From the NCBI GenBank assembly GCA_949775045.1, contig OX459101.1:18872316-18936315 (forward strand): a stretch of 64,000 nt of DNA, written 5' to 3'. The position numbers and the translations under genes were made by a program. Below are positions 11,100 to 23,400 of the stretch, one piece after another (the first letter of the stretch is position 1; each line of letters begins with the position of its first letter). The notes beneath the pieces were generated by a model. The model was not told the DNA's origin and did no database searches. It was given only the letters and a program-made list of their open reading frames with translations. The stretch is from Metridium senile (taxonomy: Eukaryota > Cnidaria > Anthozoa > Actiniaria > Metridiidae).

Positions 11100-12950
11100 T
11101 TATTATACAACTTACTGTTTATTGTAATTTATATAGCATTTTTCATCGAAAAATATAACCTTTCGGAGATTCAGCGCGCGGAGAGAGAATCAAAACAAAG
11201 CCCTGGAAAAGCCAGTAAAATGTACGATATTTCTCGCTCTCTTTTTGATTGACATAATGTCAAAAACCTCATTGGCTATCGGTGTAGATGACGCCATCAT
11301 GTAACGCAACGCACGAAAGGAAAGTTTGTCATTTACACGAGGGACTGAGATTTCTCATTGAAAAAAGTCCGATAAAAGCATGTTAATGGACAATTCATGA
11401 ATGGAAATTGATTTAATGTAAGTAAAAAAAATTGTAATAAATTCCACTGCTTTTTCTTAGGTTGGTTATCGTTTTCATTCTATGCACTTTTTCATCTTTT
11501 TCTCAAATTTTCAACTGTCACTTCAGTCAATAGTGTTGTTCAGACAAAAAAGTGCTCAGAAATGTTTTTGATGGAAAATACGATTCCCAAACGATAGTGT
11601 GAATAGCCTTATTATTATCCCTTTTATTTTTAAGTCATTAAGCTTATTTTGCTTTTGATAACGCCTTGAAAAAGTGCTTTGGCTGAACAGTCGTTTTACG
11701 GCCGCTTTTTACCTTCTTTTATTTTCCAAAGTTAGTTAGGATTCCGGATAGAAAAGGTTAAACCTTTTCATCGTATTAGATTTATTAAAAAGTAGTCATG
11801 GCAAATCATAAAACAGAACAAAAAGTTATTTTGAAATGGAATTAAACGCCTCAAGAATTATAAGTTCTACCAACACAAGATCGATTTGAAAAGACAAGGA
11901 TTTTAAAACAAGGTATTTTATTATGAAAAACTTTGTGTAAAACATCATTTTGTTCTGTAAAAAAAACTTTAACGACTTTGAAGTAAAAACTACTAAAAAA
12001 GCTCGTTTAGTAAGCATAAAATAGTTAATATTGCTAAATAAACAGAAGTTATTCAACCAATTTTAAATTATGTTTGTATTTCAATTTATCTTTGATGTTT
12101 TCCGTTTATGAGGTAAAACTATGTCAAATCGAGTTGAAGATTGAACTAATTTAGACTGCAAAACAGTCCCTACGTACTTTTACACGAAAACTACGACGAA
12201 ACGAGTTGAAGATTGAACTAATTTTTGAGTTTTGTCTCTCAAAAACTTGAAACAAATGATAATCTTGAACCATGGATAATAAAAACACTTGAACTTACTT
12301 TATCGGTGATTATTTTCTTGAGGTTTTCTTTCTTCAATGACATTGATCATATTTTGACGAATAGATGTAAGCTTATGTACTTGAATTTTGATGGATTAAA
12401 CATTGTTCATAGTTCAACTGCCAAACTTGAAAATCCTTCAATAAACTGTGCCGAGGGAAGCAATTTGAAGACAGTTATCATAACAAACAAGGTCGCTTCT
12501 TTATCAATTTGTTTTGAATTGCTGTATAGTCTTTTAATATTCTTCCACGAAGGTATCTACAAATACGTTTTCTTGATCTTTTTGAATCAGTCTTTTGCTT
12601 TTCTTTAGTATAATTTCTTCGTTTTTGTGTCCTTCAAGTTTATGTTCTTCTTCGGTCACAACTCTCTTTATGTTCTTCGAAGTTCATCTTTCTCCGTTGT
12701 TATTTTGAATTAATGAAAGCTCTGCTATTAGCAAGTAGTATTTTGTTGTTGTTTGTTTGCCTTTTTTAAGATAAAAGAAAACTTTGCTTTGTTGGTCTAG
12801 TGCTATTTGGCGCGCGCGTCACTTTTGTTCCCGCCGAAATGTAACAGCCAATCAGCATCGCGATGGGCGCGGACGTCGGACGTACGCTTGGGATACCTGT
12901 GTAAAAACCATCGAAAATAGATTCGATGCATTACCATTTTTTCTTAAGTA
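11100..12950. other. hAT-like element interior, no recognised gene
   Basis: AT-rich. The longest frames (11826-12056 minus and 12225-12608 plus) show no transposase, zinc-finger or other motif. A 35-bp direct repeat with GAGTTGAAGATTGAACTAAT occurs at about 12131 and 12201. Confidence 0.5.
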
Positions 12951-12953
12951 TGG

Positions 12954-12992
12954 TGCTCCGCTCGCGCGGGCCTTCGGCCCGCGCGGGAGCTC
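12954..12992. repeat. GC-rich perfect hairpin
   Basis: The sequence around CGCGCGGGCCTTCGGCCCGCG forms a stem of about 13 bp with a CTTC/TTCG-type turn. It is flanked by GCTCCGCT and AGCTCCGCT. It is markedly GC-rich in an AT-rich element. AGCGGAGCTCCC at 10919 is the complement of its right flank. Confidence 0.8.
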
Positions 12993-14421
12993 CGCTATTA
13001 TACAGTTGCAATTTTATTTTCATGGATATAGTGTTGTTGCTCTATCAAACTTTTGTTCCTGCCCCATAGCTGCAAAAACACTGAAACCATGATATATAAA
13101 AACAAATAAAAAAAAATACAAATTATGTACTATAACATACAGTTTCTATTTTAAATGTCATTCAACCAAAAAATCAGATACAAAGGAAACAATGACTCAT
13201 TGTGACCAATAGTCAGTAAATAGGAAATATTGCATAGTCAGTAGCAATAATTGCATACATTTTCATGGATAAAGTTATATACTAATATTAATTTTAAGTG
13301 CTCTATTTGTTGAACTTTTAAAAATAAATCAACAACTTCAATTTAACTATAAGCAATAGTACTGCAAATTAATGCAATAACTGTTAGTTAAGATCGTTGT
13401 TTTTACTTGATAAAAATAGTAACAAACAAAACAGTCACATTCCTATCGAAATCGTGTACAGGATAAGTTGTAAAGGCTGAGAAACTACACAAAAATCGAT
13501 TGATGAGAAGAACCACAGCTCCAAATAAAACCAAAATCAAACAGGTTAGAGTTAAACTTATAACCAATATAACCTCCTATTTTCAAAATGTTCCATAAAG
13601 TTTTACCAACGAAATCACGATGTTTTCAAATGATGGTTGGCCATTTTCGATTAGGACCTGCAGCCTTCCCGAGAAGTTTTAACGAAAAAATACAGTCAAC
13701 TATAAACGTTTTTTCGAGATCAGTTGCGCTCAACTAGTAAATCTATAAACAAAGAACACTCACTGTGGGTTAACTACTTTACAATGTGCTGTTTTACCTC
13801 TCTTTTATCTCGTTTTCTTAACTTCAAAATGGCGCTTTCAAACTAAACTGACAAGAATATCTAGCGTATCCATGTGACGTCACACTAGAGATCGCTGTAG
13901 ATAGAGAATCTAATTTGCATACAATAGAGTCACCCCCTCCCTCCTGGTCTATTCTTTCACGGTCATATGAAAATCACTCTAGTACGAGTACGCTATAGTC
14001 AGTCCCTACCAACCCCTCCTGGTGATTTGAACATTAAAGGACATAGAAAGAACCCTTAAAAGAGAAATATGTGTTGTAATGTGTCCCTTGAGAGTTGTGT
14101 GTTGTTCATGTAAATGTTTAGTATTCATAAATGTTCAGTTGACGTTTGGACCTTGTACAGTTAGCCACAATTTTGTAAGTATTGTAAATTTCGCTTTATC
14201 CTATTAATAATTTGCTTCTAATACTCTGTAATTCATTTTCAGTTGACTTATAGTAATTATAGTAATAAACAAATCTCTGCAAAAAGTGTGGGATTTGAAA
14301 CACCTGGTGTTTTATATCTTTGTGTAACACCCAATAAAAACATTGGTCGCGTGACATATTTGCGGTCATGGAAAATATAAGCGTTTCCGAGAATTAATGT
14401 AAGTAAGCTGCCACTGTTGAA

Positions 14422-15791
14422 GTAGGCTCAGATTTCAGCCGTTGGGGTTTCGTGCGCCCGCGATACTCTCCCCCGTAACGGCTGGGCGCATCGACTTGCC
14501 ATTGTTTTTCTCAGCCAATCAGCGATTTGCCCCTCGAAAATCGAGGGGCATATAATTAATAAATTAAAATTCATCGTGAACATTATGGCGGATAAGAGTG
14601 ACTTCGAAAGTGCTTGTTCAAATGCTTTGAAATCGTTTGGTTTCGAGAAATCTAAGGATATTCAACGAAGGAATAAGTAAAAGGCAAAGATGTTTTTGTT
14701 TATCTACTGACTGGCTCAGGAAAATCATTGATTTTCCAAACAGCGCCGCTTGTTTTCGACCATGGAAGGGTCGAGCGGATCCATTGTTTTGGTTATTTTA
14801 CCTCTGGTTTCTCTCATGAGAGACCAAGAGAACTTCTTAACATCCAAAGACATTAAGACTGCCTTGATAGGCCAAGAAGAGGATGGCGAATGAGTAATAT
14901 GCTAAACAATTACGAAGTTTTCATTTTAAATTACGGCGGTGATTGTAAGTTGTCATTTGTATCGAAACTCGTAATTATCGTCTTTATTACTTGATTTTTT
15001 TCTCAATAAAACCTTAAATACACAGCTATATTCTTAGAATAACTACATTTAAATCCAAAATGTTTACTTTCAAAATTAAAACTGGTTTATTATTCGCGGT
15101 TGTAACATATACTCAAGCGGCTCTATAAACGAGTCAACAATGTGACTAATGAGTATCGAAACGACTCTAGCTGTAATCATCGTCTTTATTGCTTGAATTT
15201 TTTCTCGATAAACCTTAAATACACAGCTATATTCTTTGAATAACTACATTTAAATCCAAAATGTTTACTTTCAAAATTAAAACTGGTTTATTATGCGCGG
15301 TTGTAACATATACTCAAGCGGCTCTCTTAACGAGTCAACAATGTGTATCGAAACGACTCTAGCTGTAATTGTACTTCTTTATTGTTTGATTATTCTTAAA
15401 ATCCTATAAAAATGGACTATATACTTGGAATAGACAAAACGTTTACCATTGAAATAGCTTTTGCGCTGATTTGTCTCGATCGTTCTTTTGACAAATAACA
15501 TACCCGATGGAATTGCTAAATGATATGCAGGTTTTGCTAAGAGTTGTTTCGAATTGAATTCGAATCATTTACAAATTTTAATAAAAGACCTTTTGACAAT
15601 CAGGCCGTTGGAAAGTTTATTTACATTAGCTTACATTTCAACAAATTTTATTTCCGTTTCCGTTTTTTTTATGCTATTAGCATAATTACGTCACGGACAT
15701 GCGCGACACGTTTCGAAGCCGATGCGTCCAGCCGTTACGGGGGAGAGTATCGCGGGCGCACGAAACCCCAACGGCTGAAATCTGAGCCTAC
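14422..15791. mobile_element. Long-TIR DNA transposon (MULE-like?) with captured RecQ-like fragment
   Basis: About 64-bp terminal inverted repeats: left GTAGGCTCAGATTTCAGCCG at 14422, right end CGGCTGAAATCTGAGCCTAC at 15791. TGTTGAA occurs on both sides (14415-14421 and 15792-15798). If AC is counted as flank, the duplication is ACTGTTGAA, 9 bp. A 7-9-bp duplication with long inverted repeats suggests a Mutator-like element, but no transposase is present. The interior holds the helicase remnant (14585-14893) and two copies of a roughly 200-bp repeat (14963-15175 and 15177-15375). Confidence 0.7.
14585..14893 (+). pseudogene. RecQ-like DEAD/DEAH helicase N-terminal fragment, broken
   Basis: Starting at ATG 14585 the first frame reads MADKSDFESACSNALKSFGF and stops at 14675. 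A second frame then gives SKGKDVFVYLLTGSGKSLIF, including the Walker A motif TGSGKS. A third frame gives IVLVILPLVSLMRDQENFL, matching helicase motif Ia of RecQ proteins (PLVSLMxDQ), and stops at 14893. At least two frameshifts disrupt it and the domain is truncated after motif Ia. It lies within the inverted-repeat element, so it was probably captured or is the decayed cargo of that element. Confidence 0.78.
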
Positions 15792-16548
15792 TGTTGAAGC
15801 GCTTACCGTAATTTCCTTGATATCAAGACTCAAATTTACCTCCAAATTCATCCCAAGTTCTTTTGGAATAGCAGAAAGGTGGACTAGTTCTGATAATGTC
15901 TTCAAAGTAAGTAATATTTTACACAACATTCAGGGCATATTGATTCATATTTGTATACATCAGACCAGACCAGACCAGACAGATCGAAAATGTAAATAGA
16001 TTGTTTGAATCGATGAGCGAAAAATTCCTTTACAAAATTCATTCTTTGGTCGTGAAGACGATCAGCTAATTTTGCTTGACAAGTTTTCTTTAATTGACAA
16101 TTTAATTGCTCACTGTGGTAAAAATGTCGACGAAATTAACGCTTGTCAAGAATGGTTAAGAACACACCTATATTTGCATTTGCATTTTTCGTAATTCAAA
16201 ATAAAACTTGAAAGTGAAATCAATTCAAATTGAATTTAAAACAGTTTGAAAATAAAATGAAAACTAATTAAAAACAAATCAAAAATAAAAACAAAACAGA
16301 TTTAAAAGCAAAATCATTTTAAATTAAAAGTAAATCGAAAACATTAACATTTAAAAAAATACAACCAAATTCTAAAATTTGAGTTCAAAATTTGTTTTCA
16401 AATAAATAACAGTCGAAAAGACAAGAAAAATGAAGTTGAAATGGAAAAAAATGAATCGACATTGTACGAAAAAAAAATGAATCGACATTGTACGAAAAAA
16501 AAAGAGTCGAGATTTGTACGAAAAAAACGACGGGAGTCGAGATTTATA
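15342..16548. repeat. 1207-bp tandem duplication, copy 1
   Basis: 15342-16548 and 16549-17755 are direct neighbours of exactly 1207 bp each, both starting TGTGTATCGAAACGACTCTA and ending GAGATTTATA. They look essentially identical by eye. The unit spans the right end of the inverted-repeat element and its flank. The 151-codon open frame at 15544-15999 recurs at 16751-17206 but has no recognised domain. Confidence 0.9.
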
Positions 16549-17755
16549 TGTGTATCGAAACGACTCTAGCTGTAATTGTACTTCTTTATTGTTTGATTAT
16601 TCTTAAAATCCTATAAAAATGGACTATATACTTGGAATAGACAAAACGTTTACCATTGAAATAGCTTTTGCGCTGATTTGTCTCGATCGTTCTTTTGACA
16701 AATAACATACCCGATGGAATTGCTAAATGATATGCAGGTTTTGCTAAGAGTTGTTTCGAATTGAATTCGAATCATTTACAAATTTTAATAAAAGACCTTT
16801 TGACAATCAGGCCGTTGGAAAGTTTATTTACATTAGCTTACATTTCAACAAATTTTATTTCCGTTTCCGTTTTTTTTATGCTATTAGCATAATTACGTCA
16901 CGGACATGCGCGACACGTTTCGAAGCCGATGCGTCCAGCCGTTACGGGGGAGAGTATCGCGGGCGCACGAAACCCCAACGGCTGAAATCTGAGCCTACTG
17001 TTGAAGCGCTTACCGTAATTTCCTTGATATCAAGACTCAAATTTACCTCCAAATTCATCCCAAGTTCTTTTGGAATAGCAGAAAGGTGGACTAGTTCTGA
17101 TAATGTCTTCAAAGTAAGTAATATTTTACACAACATTCAGGGCATATTGATTCATATTTGTATACATCAGACCAGACCAGACCAGACAGATCGAAAATGT
17201 AAATAGATTGTTTGAATCGATGAGCGAAAAATTCCTTTACAAAATTCATTCTTTGGTCGTGAAGACGATCAGCTAATTTTGCTTGACAAGTTTTCTTTAA
17301 TTGACAATTTAATTGCTCACTGTGGTAAAAATGTCGACGAAATTAACGCTTGTCAAGAATGGTTAAGAACACACCTATATTTGCATTTGCATTTTTCGTA
17401 ATTCAAAATAAAACTTGAAAGTGAAATCAATTCAAATTGAATTTAAAACAGTTTGAAAATAAAATGAAAACTAATTAAAAACAAATCAAAAATAAAAACA
17501 AAACAGATTTAAAAGCAAAATCATTTTAAATTAAAAGTAAATCGAAAACATTAACATTTAAAAAAATACAACCAAATTCTAAAATTTGAGTTCAAAATTT
17601 GTTTTCAAATAAATAACAGTCGAAAAGACAAGAAAAATGAAGTTGAAATGGAAAAAAATGAATCGACATTGTACGAAAAAAAAATGAATCGACATTGTAC
17701 GAAAAAAAAAGAGTCGAGATTTGTACGAAAAAAACGACGGGAGTCGAGATTTATA
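16549..17755. repeat. 1207-bp tandem duplication, copy 2
   Basis: Second copy of the unit at 15342-16548. The lack of visible differences implies a very recent event or an assembly repeat error. Downstream sequence (17756 onward) resumes the unit A order at 2089. Confidence 0.9.
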
Positions 17756-18078
17756 CGAGAACGCTGACCATTCGATCTGAGCCTACATCCAAAACAAAAC
17801 GGCTTCCGAATTATCCCGAGTTTTTCTACTGTTTGGGAAGAATTATAGGCAATGCAGAGCGACAAGTTAGTACTGCTTCATATGATTCTTGATTCTGAAT
17901 ATGAATCTCAGACAACGTGGAAATTCAGGCTACGAATCTCAGGCTAACTTCACTTTGGCCAAGTCCCCCTTCTGAGGTTTAGAGTCCCTGTGGTTTGTCG
18001 TTCGGAATCTCAACATGGCTGAGAATTAAATATAGCACTTGAAAACACTCATTAATTTATTGATTTGTTATCTTTAAG

Positions 18079-18403
18079 CTGCCTTGTTGATGAATACAGT
18101 TATGAAGTGGGATTGTTGGGACCAGCGGTAAGAACTGGTTCATTTGATAGACACAAGACAGACAGACAGAAAATTAGACAATTAACTGTGCAGTGAGGCC
18201 ACTCGCTACGCTTGTGGTTCCACTTGAGTTTTGAACATTTTTTGACGCTATCTACGATCAATAACAGGACAGACAATGAAAAACTGTGTGCGATTTGTTA
18301 AAAATACAATAGATAACTTTACATTATAAATTATACTATTTACAAAGTTTATTTAATAATTTACAGTTTTCTTTTAAATTCCTTAAGTGTCTTTGAGGAT
18401 TTA

Positions 18404-18474
<71 letters not shown>

Positions 18475-19333
18475 TAGCGTACACACAGACAGACAATCAT
18501 ACAGATGGACAGACAGATGGACAGACAGACATTTGTTGTTTTTGTTGTAGATGATAATAATCCTTGTGTTGGGCTTCATGAAGAAGAGAGTTAAATTGAA
18601 ACCTGACCTATTGAATGGACGACCAGGTCTACCCATGTGAGTTATGCACATTATTATAACATCATACTTTATACATACTGTTCACACACTCCCCTCCCTA
18701 CATGCTTTGTCACACCCTCCCCTCCCTACAAACTTTGTCACACCCTCCCCTCCCTACACACTTTGTACACACCCTCCCCTCCCTATAAACTTTGTGCACA
18801 CCCTACCATTCCTTCACACTTTTTACACACCCTCCCCTCCCTACAATCTTTTTTTGATCCTCCCCTCCCACAAACGTTGTTCACACCTTCCCATCCCTAC
18901 AAACTTTGTTCACCCTCCCCTCCCACAAACTTTGTTCACCCTCCCCTCCCACAAACATTGTTCACACCTTCCCCTCCCTACAAACTTTGTTCACACCCTC
19001 TCCTCCCTACAAGCTTTGTTCACCCTCCCCTCCCTACACATTTTGTACACACCCTCCCCTCCCTAACACTTTGTACACACCCTTTTCTGTCCCTACACAC
19101 TTTGTTCACACCTTACTCTCCGTACTTACTTTGTACACTCCCTCCCCTCCCTAATGGTATTCTCTGTCATGTTTACAGGCCTGTGGACTTTCTTGGCAAA
19201 GAAAGAAACAAGTTGATTATCATTCTTGCATTTGGTGCAACAGCCTCCTCCTCCTTTGTAATGTTTTTTCAGACATTGGGCTTGGACATGAGCAGTGCCT
19301 CTAAGAACTTACCGAAAACACCATACATGAAAG
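18079..19333 (+). CDS. STRA6-like copy B, exons 1-3 (N-terminal region)
   Basis: Exon 18079-18127 (49 nt, partial coding, ends on a codon), exon 18551-18636 (86 nt) and exon 19179-19333 (155 nt). They encode an extracellular tail ([11 protein letters not shown]), the first membrane segment, a basic loop [10 protein letters not shown], the conserved GRPGLPMPVDFLG stretch, and a second hydrophobic segment. The intron before exon 2 ends with a CAGA microsatellite followed by a pyrimidine-rich acceptor. The intron before exon 3 is mostly a 27-bp pyrimidine-rich minisatellite (18687-19153). These exons differ from copy A (2415-3604) at only about 2 of 290 positions. Confidence 0.85.
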
Positions 19334-20315
19334 GTATACAGCAAAATACCAAAATACAGGATGACAGCCATACGCATGGAGACAGACAGTGACAGACAGA
19401 CATACATATGGAGACAGACATACATACACACGGAGACAGACAGATGCAGGGTAACAGACAGACATACACATAGAGACAGACAGATGCAGGGTAACAGACA
19501 GACATACACATGGAGACAAACAGATGCAGGGTAACAGACAGACATACAGACACATTGAGACAGACAGATACAGGGTGACAGACAGACATACACATGGAGA
19601 CAGACATATGTTGGGAGACAGACAGACATACACATGGAGACAGACAGATGCAGGATGACAGACAGACATACACATGGAGACAAACAGATACAGGGTAACA
19701 GACAGACAGACATACACATAGAGACAGACAGATACAGGGTAACAGACAGACAGACATACACATGGAGACAGACAGATAAAGGGTAACAGACAGACATACA
19801 CATGGAGACAGACAGATGCAGGGTGACAGACAGACAGACAGACAGATACATGGAGACAGACAGACACACACATGGAGACAGACAGATGCAGGGTAACAGA
19901 CAGACATACACATGAAGACAGACAGATGCAGGGTGACAGACAGACAGACACATGGAGACAGACAGATGCAGGGTGACAGACAGACAGACAGATACATGGA
20001 GACAGACAGATATACATATGGAGACAGACAGATGCAGGGTGACAGACAGACAGACATACACATGGAGACAGACAGATGCAGGGTAACAGACAGACATACA
20101 CATGGAGACAGACAGATGCAGGGTAACAGACAGACATACAGATACATGGAGACAGACAGACATACATATGGAGACAGACAGATGCATGGTGACAGACAGA
20201 CATACAGACACATGGAGACAGACAGATGCAGGGTGACAGACAGACATACACATGGAGACAGACAGACAGTTGAATATACTGATCACACCTTTTAGCCATG
20301 CTTTAGCCATGCTTT

Positions 20316-20410
<95 letters not shown>

Positions 20411-23400
20411 GTTATATGTTCTTTTGTTAGCTTTTGTAGGCATTTTGATGACAATTCTGTATGGAATCATCAACTATCCATATCTAGCTTGTGCTCATGC
20501 TGAATACAAAGCTGTTGGATACATCATAGGTCTGATATATGCCTTCACCAGGTCAGTCACTTGCATTTTTCTATTTCCTTGCTCATTATCATTGTTATTA
20601 TTATTATTATTATGATCATTACACTTGCTGACTTCTTCACTATCGTCATAATTAGAACAGCATTGGAAACAAATTTTTATCGAAAGCTTTACTCTTCATT
20701 TCAAAGTAGTTATATTTCACCGCTCGCCCATTCATGATCAGTTAAGTTCTCTCCCCAGTATTCGTAGTTCCGATCAAGAAGGAGACAGGGAAATTGAAGT
20801 TGAGTGAAGAGACAAATGGTGAAAATCCAACGCTCTGTCAAATTCAAATAAAGTGTTCGCACAGAAACACAAAATACCATTAGATTAAAAAAAACATTTT
20901 TTTAATGCGCCCAATTTTTATATTAGCGCCGCCCTCAAATAAGTATATAATAATATTTGAAGCACGAAAAATTTAAAAAGCACCGCGGCGCCTAGAGTAG
21001 ATTTGGATATTACATATTATGATTATGATTATGATTATGATTATGATTATGATTATGATTATGATTATGATTATGATTATGATTATGATTATGATTATGA
21101 TTATGATTATGATTATGATTATGATTATGATTATGATTATGATTATGATTATGATTATGATTATGATTATGATTATGATTATGATTATGATTATGATTAT
21201 GATTATGATTATGATTATGATTATGATTATGATTATGATTATGATTATGATTATGATTATGATTATGATTATGATTATGATTATTATGATTATTATTAAC
21301 ATTAATACTATTATTAATAGTATGCAGCAGCAGCAGCAGCAGCACTATCATATCATCTTCATTATTATCGCCATTGTCATCATCAGTATCTCCACCACCA
21401 TCATAATCAACATCAAATTTATCATAATTATTATTATCATTTTTATTATCATAATTATTATTATCATTTATTATAAATATCATTATTATGTGCAGTGCTC
21501 CTTTGCATTTCTATCTAAATTTAGGTTAGTTTAATTTTATCTACGCAGACGCATTTATATTCAGAACAGAACATAAATTCTGGGTTAAGTTTTGAGTTAA
21601 AATGGTTCTATTTTTCATGTGCAAGGTGTATTGTCAATTTGGTTCTGTATCTGGGATGCTCAGTTGATGAGGAGACACGTGACGCGTATAAGCAGAGTGT
21701 AGGTTATCATTTTTATTCTATCTTGTTGCCTACCAAGATACATATTAGTTTGTAATTTTTTTCATAAATAAATGGGTGAATAAATAAATAAATAAATCGA
21801 ATCAGACAACAAACCAAACAACATACACAGAAACACACAAACCAGCTAGCTTGACAGCCAAACAACCAATCATCCAACCAACCAACCAACCAATTAACCA
21901 ACAAACCACCCAATAAACCAACTTACCAACACACCAAACCAACCAACCCAAATAAATAAAACCAACCAACCAGCCTACCCAAAAACCAACCACTATTTCA
22001 GTAACACTAAAATATTTTATTGTTAATTATATCCATGTATATATTTATATTTATATTTATATTTATATTAAGTATATTTATTGTTAATATGTGGTGTAAA
22101 TACAAATAGATCTTCTAATCACCTAACCAACCAACCAACAACTAAATTAACCAACCAACCAACAAAACAACTAACCAACCAACAAAACAACTAGCCAATC
22201 AATCAACCAACCAACCAACAACTAAATAAAAACCAACCAACCAACCAACCAACCAACCAATTCAACCAACAATCAGCCTACCAACCAACAAACCCACCAA
22301 CCCACCAACCAACCCACCAACCAACCAACCAACCCACCAACCCACCAAATTTCTAGTCAATAAATGAATAAATCGATATTCAATAAATCATTGAATTGGC
22401 AGATGAACAAATAAATGAGTAAATGTCTTTTTCCAGGGTCTGTCATATTTGTTATATTTAGAGATACTGGTGTATCTGCCATCAGTGGTTTGTACAATTC
22501 TGCTCTGTGTCAGCTATGCAGTTCTTCTGTTCAGACATCTAAAAAAGAATTACTCCCGTCACGAACCATGTCATGACATCTTTGTAAGTTTTTACTTTTT
22601 GTGTGTGTTTTTTTTATTCATTTTTTCATTTAAAATTATATGAGTTAAATGAGTGATCGAGTGAGGCCTTGCTACTATATAATTGCATTTATTGATGGTC
22701 TGAGCTTTCGCCGTCAACGGCATCATCAGAGACTAAATGATTAAATATTTACATGTTCTAAATGCGCGTGTGGTTGATCAACCGTAAAGATTAAAACAAA
22801 TAGTAGATCTAGTTCATTGCTTTCCTCACGGGAGTTGATGGTAGGCTTGTTTTTCTTAATATAGAATGCCTCTAGAATTCTGAGGTTCAATGGATCTCTA
22901 TATGAGTTAGTCTGATAATAAGCTACTACCAGTACATGTAAATATGTCATCACATCAATTAAGATAGCTGAAATGCAGTTACCTTTATTGACCTTTTTCA
23001 CAAAGCCAAAATAAATATCATAATATTTAAAATATTATCCATATAAGTACTCCTTAAAGAATATAAAACGGCGTACGTGTCTATATACTGTGATGTAAGT
23101 ATGCTTGGATGTAAAGAGCAATAGAGATGCCGTAAAGAAACACAAGGAGTAGCCGATTATATCTTTCACTTCAGGAATGCTCTACAGCTCCCAGAGTGTT
23201 TACATCACAGTATATAGACACAAGCTGGCGTTTAATATTGCTTTTATGTAATATTTTGAACTTTTTTACTGAGTATGTCTGTCCTCTGATATAAACATGG
23301 TAACTATAGCCAGCCAATTCGAGTATGCCGATGTAGTATTTGTTTGTCTCAAATATTCTATAAATGACAATAATTAACTTGTAACAGTTTGAGAAAAAGA

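Larger units (their letters stand above)
9395..13946. mobile_element. hAT-like non-autonomous DNA transposon (4.55 kb)
   Basis: Present in unit B and absent from the matching site in unit A (between 693 and 694). The 8-bp sequence GTCTATTC flanks it on both sides (9387-9394 and 13947-13954). Ends are inverted repeats: CAGGAGGGAGGGGGCG at the left and CACCCCCTCCCTCCTG at the right. A subterminal CTCTAGTGTGACGTCAC is repeated inverted (9440-9456 and 13873-13889). An 8-bp target duplication with CAGG-type ends fits the hAT superfamily. No transposase motif was found in any open frame inside, so it would depend on a partner element. It carries nested MITEs (10574-10717 and 10977-11095). Confidence 0.85.

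Noticed and set aside
12225..12608. 127-codon frame inside the hAT-like element as a transposase
   Set aside because: No hAT dimerisation, BED or RNase-H-like motif could be seen; left unassigned.
15544..17206. 151-codon frame present twice, and the 64-codon minus frame present three times
   Set aside because: Present only as part of duplicated transposon-linked sequence; no domain recognised and no start or splice support.
19269..20454. Minus-strand cysteine-rich frames of 314-381 codons
   Set aside because: Translation of the CAGACAGA minisatellite; the same pattern appears in all three frames.
20973..21534. Poly-I, poly-DY, poly-HN and poly-MI frames
   Set aside because: Artefacts of the (ATGATT)n microsatellite.
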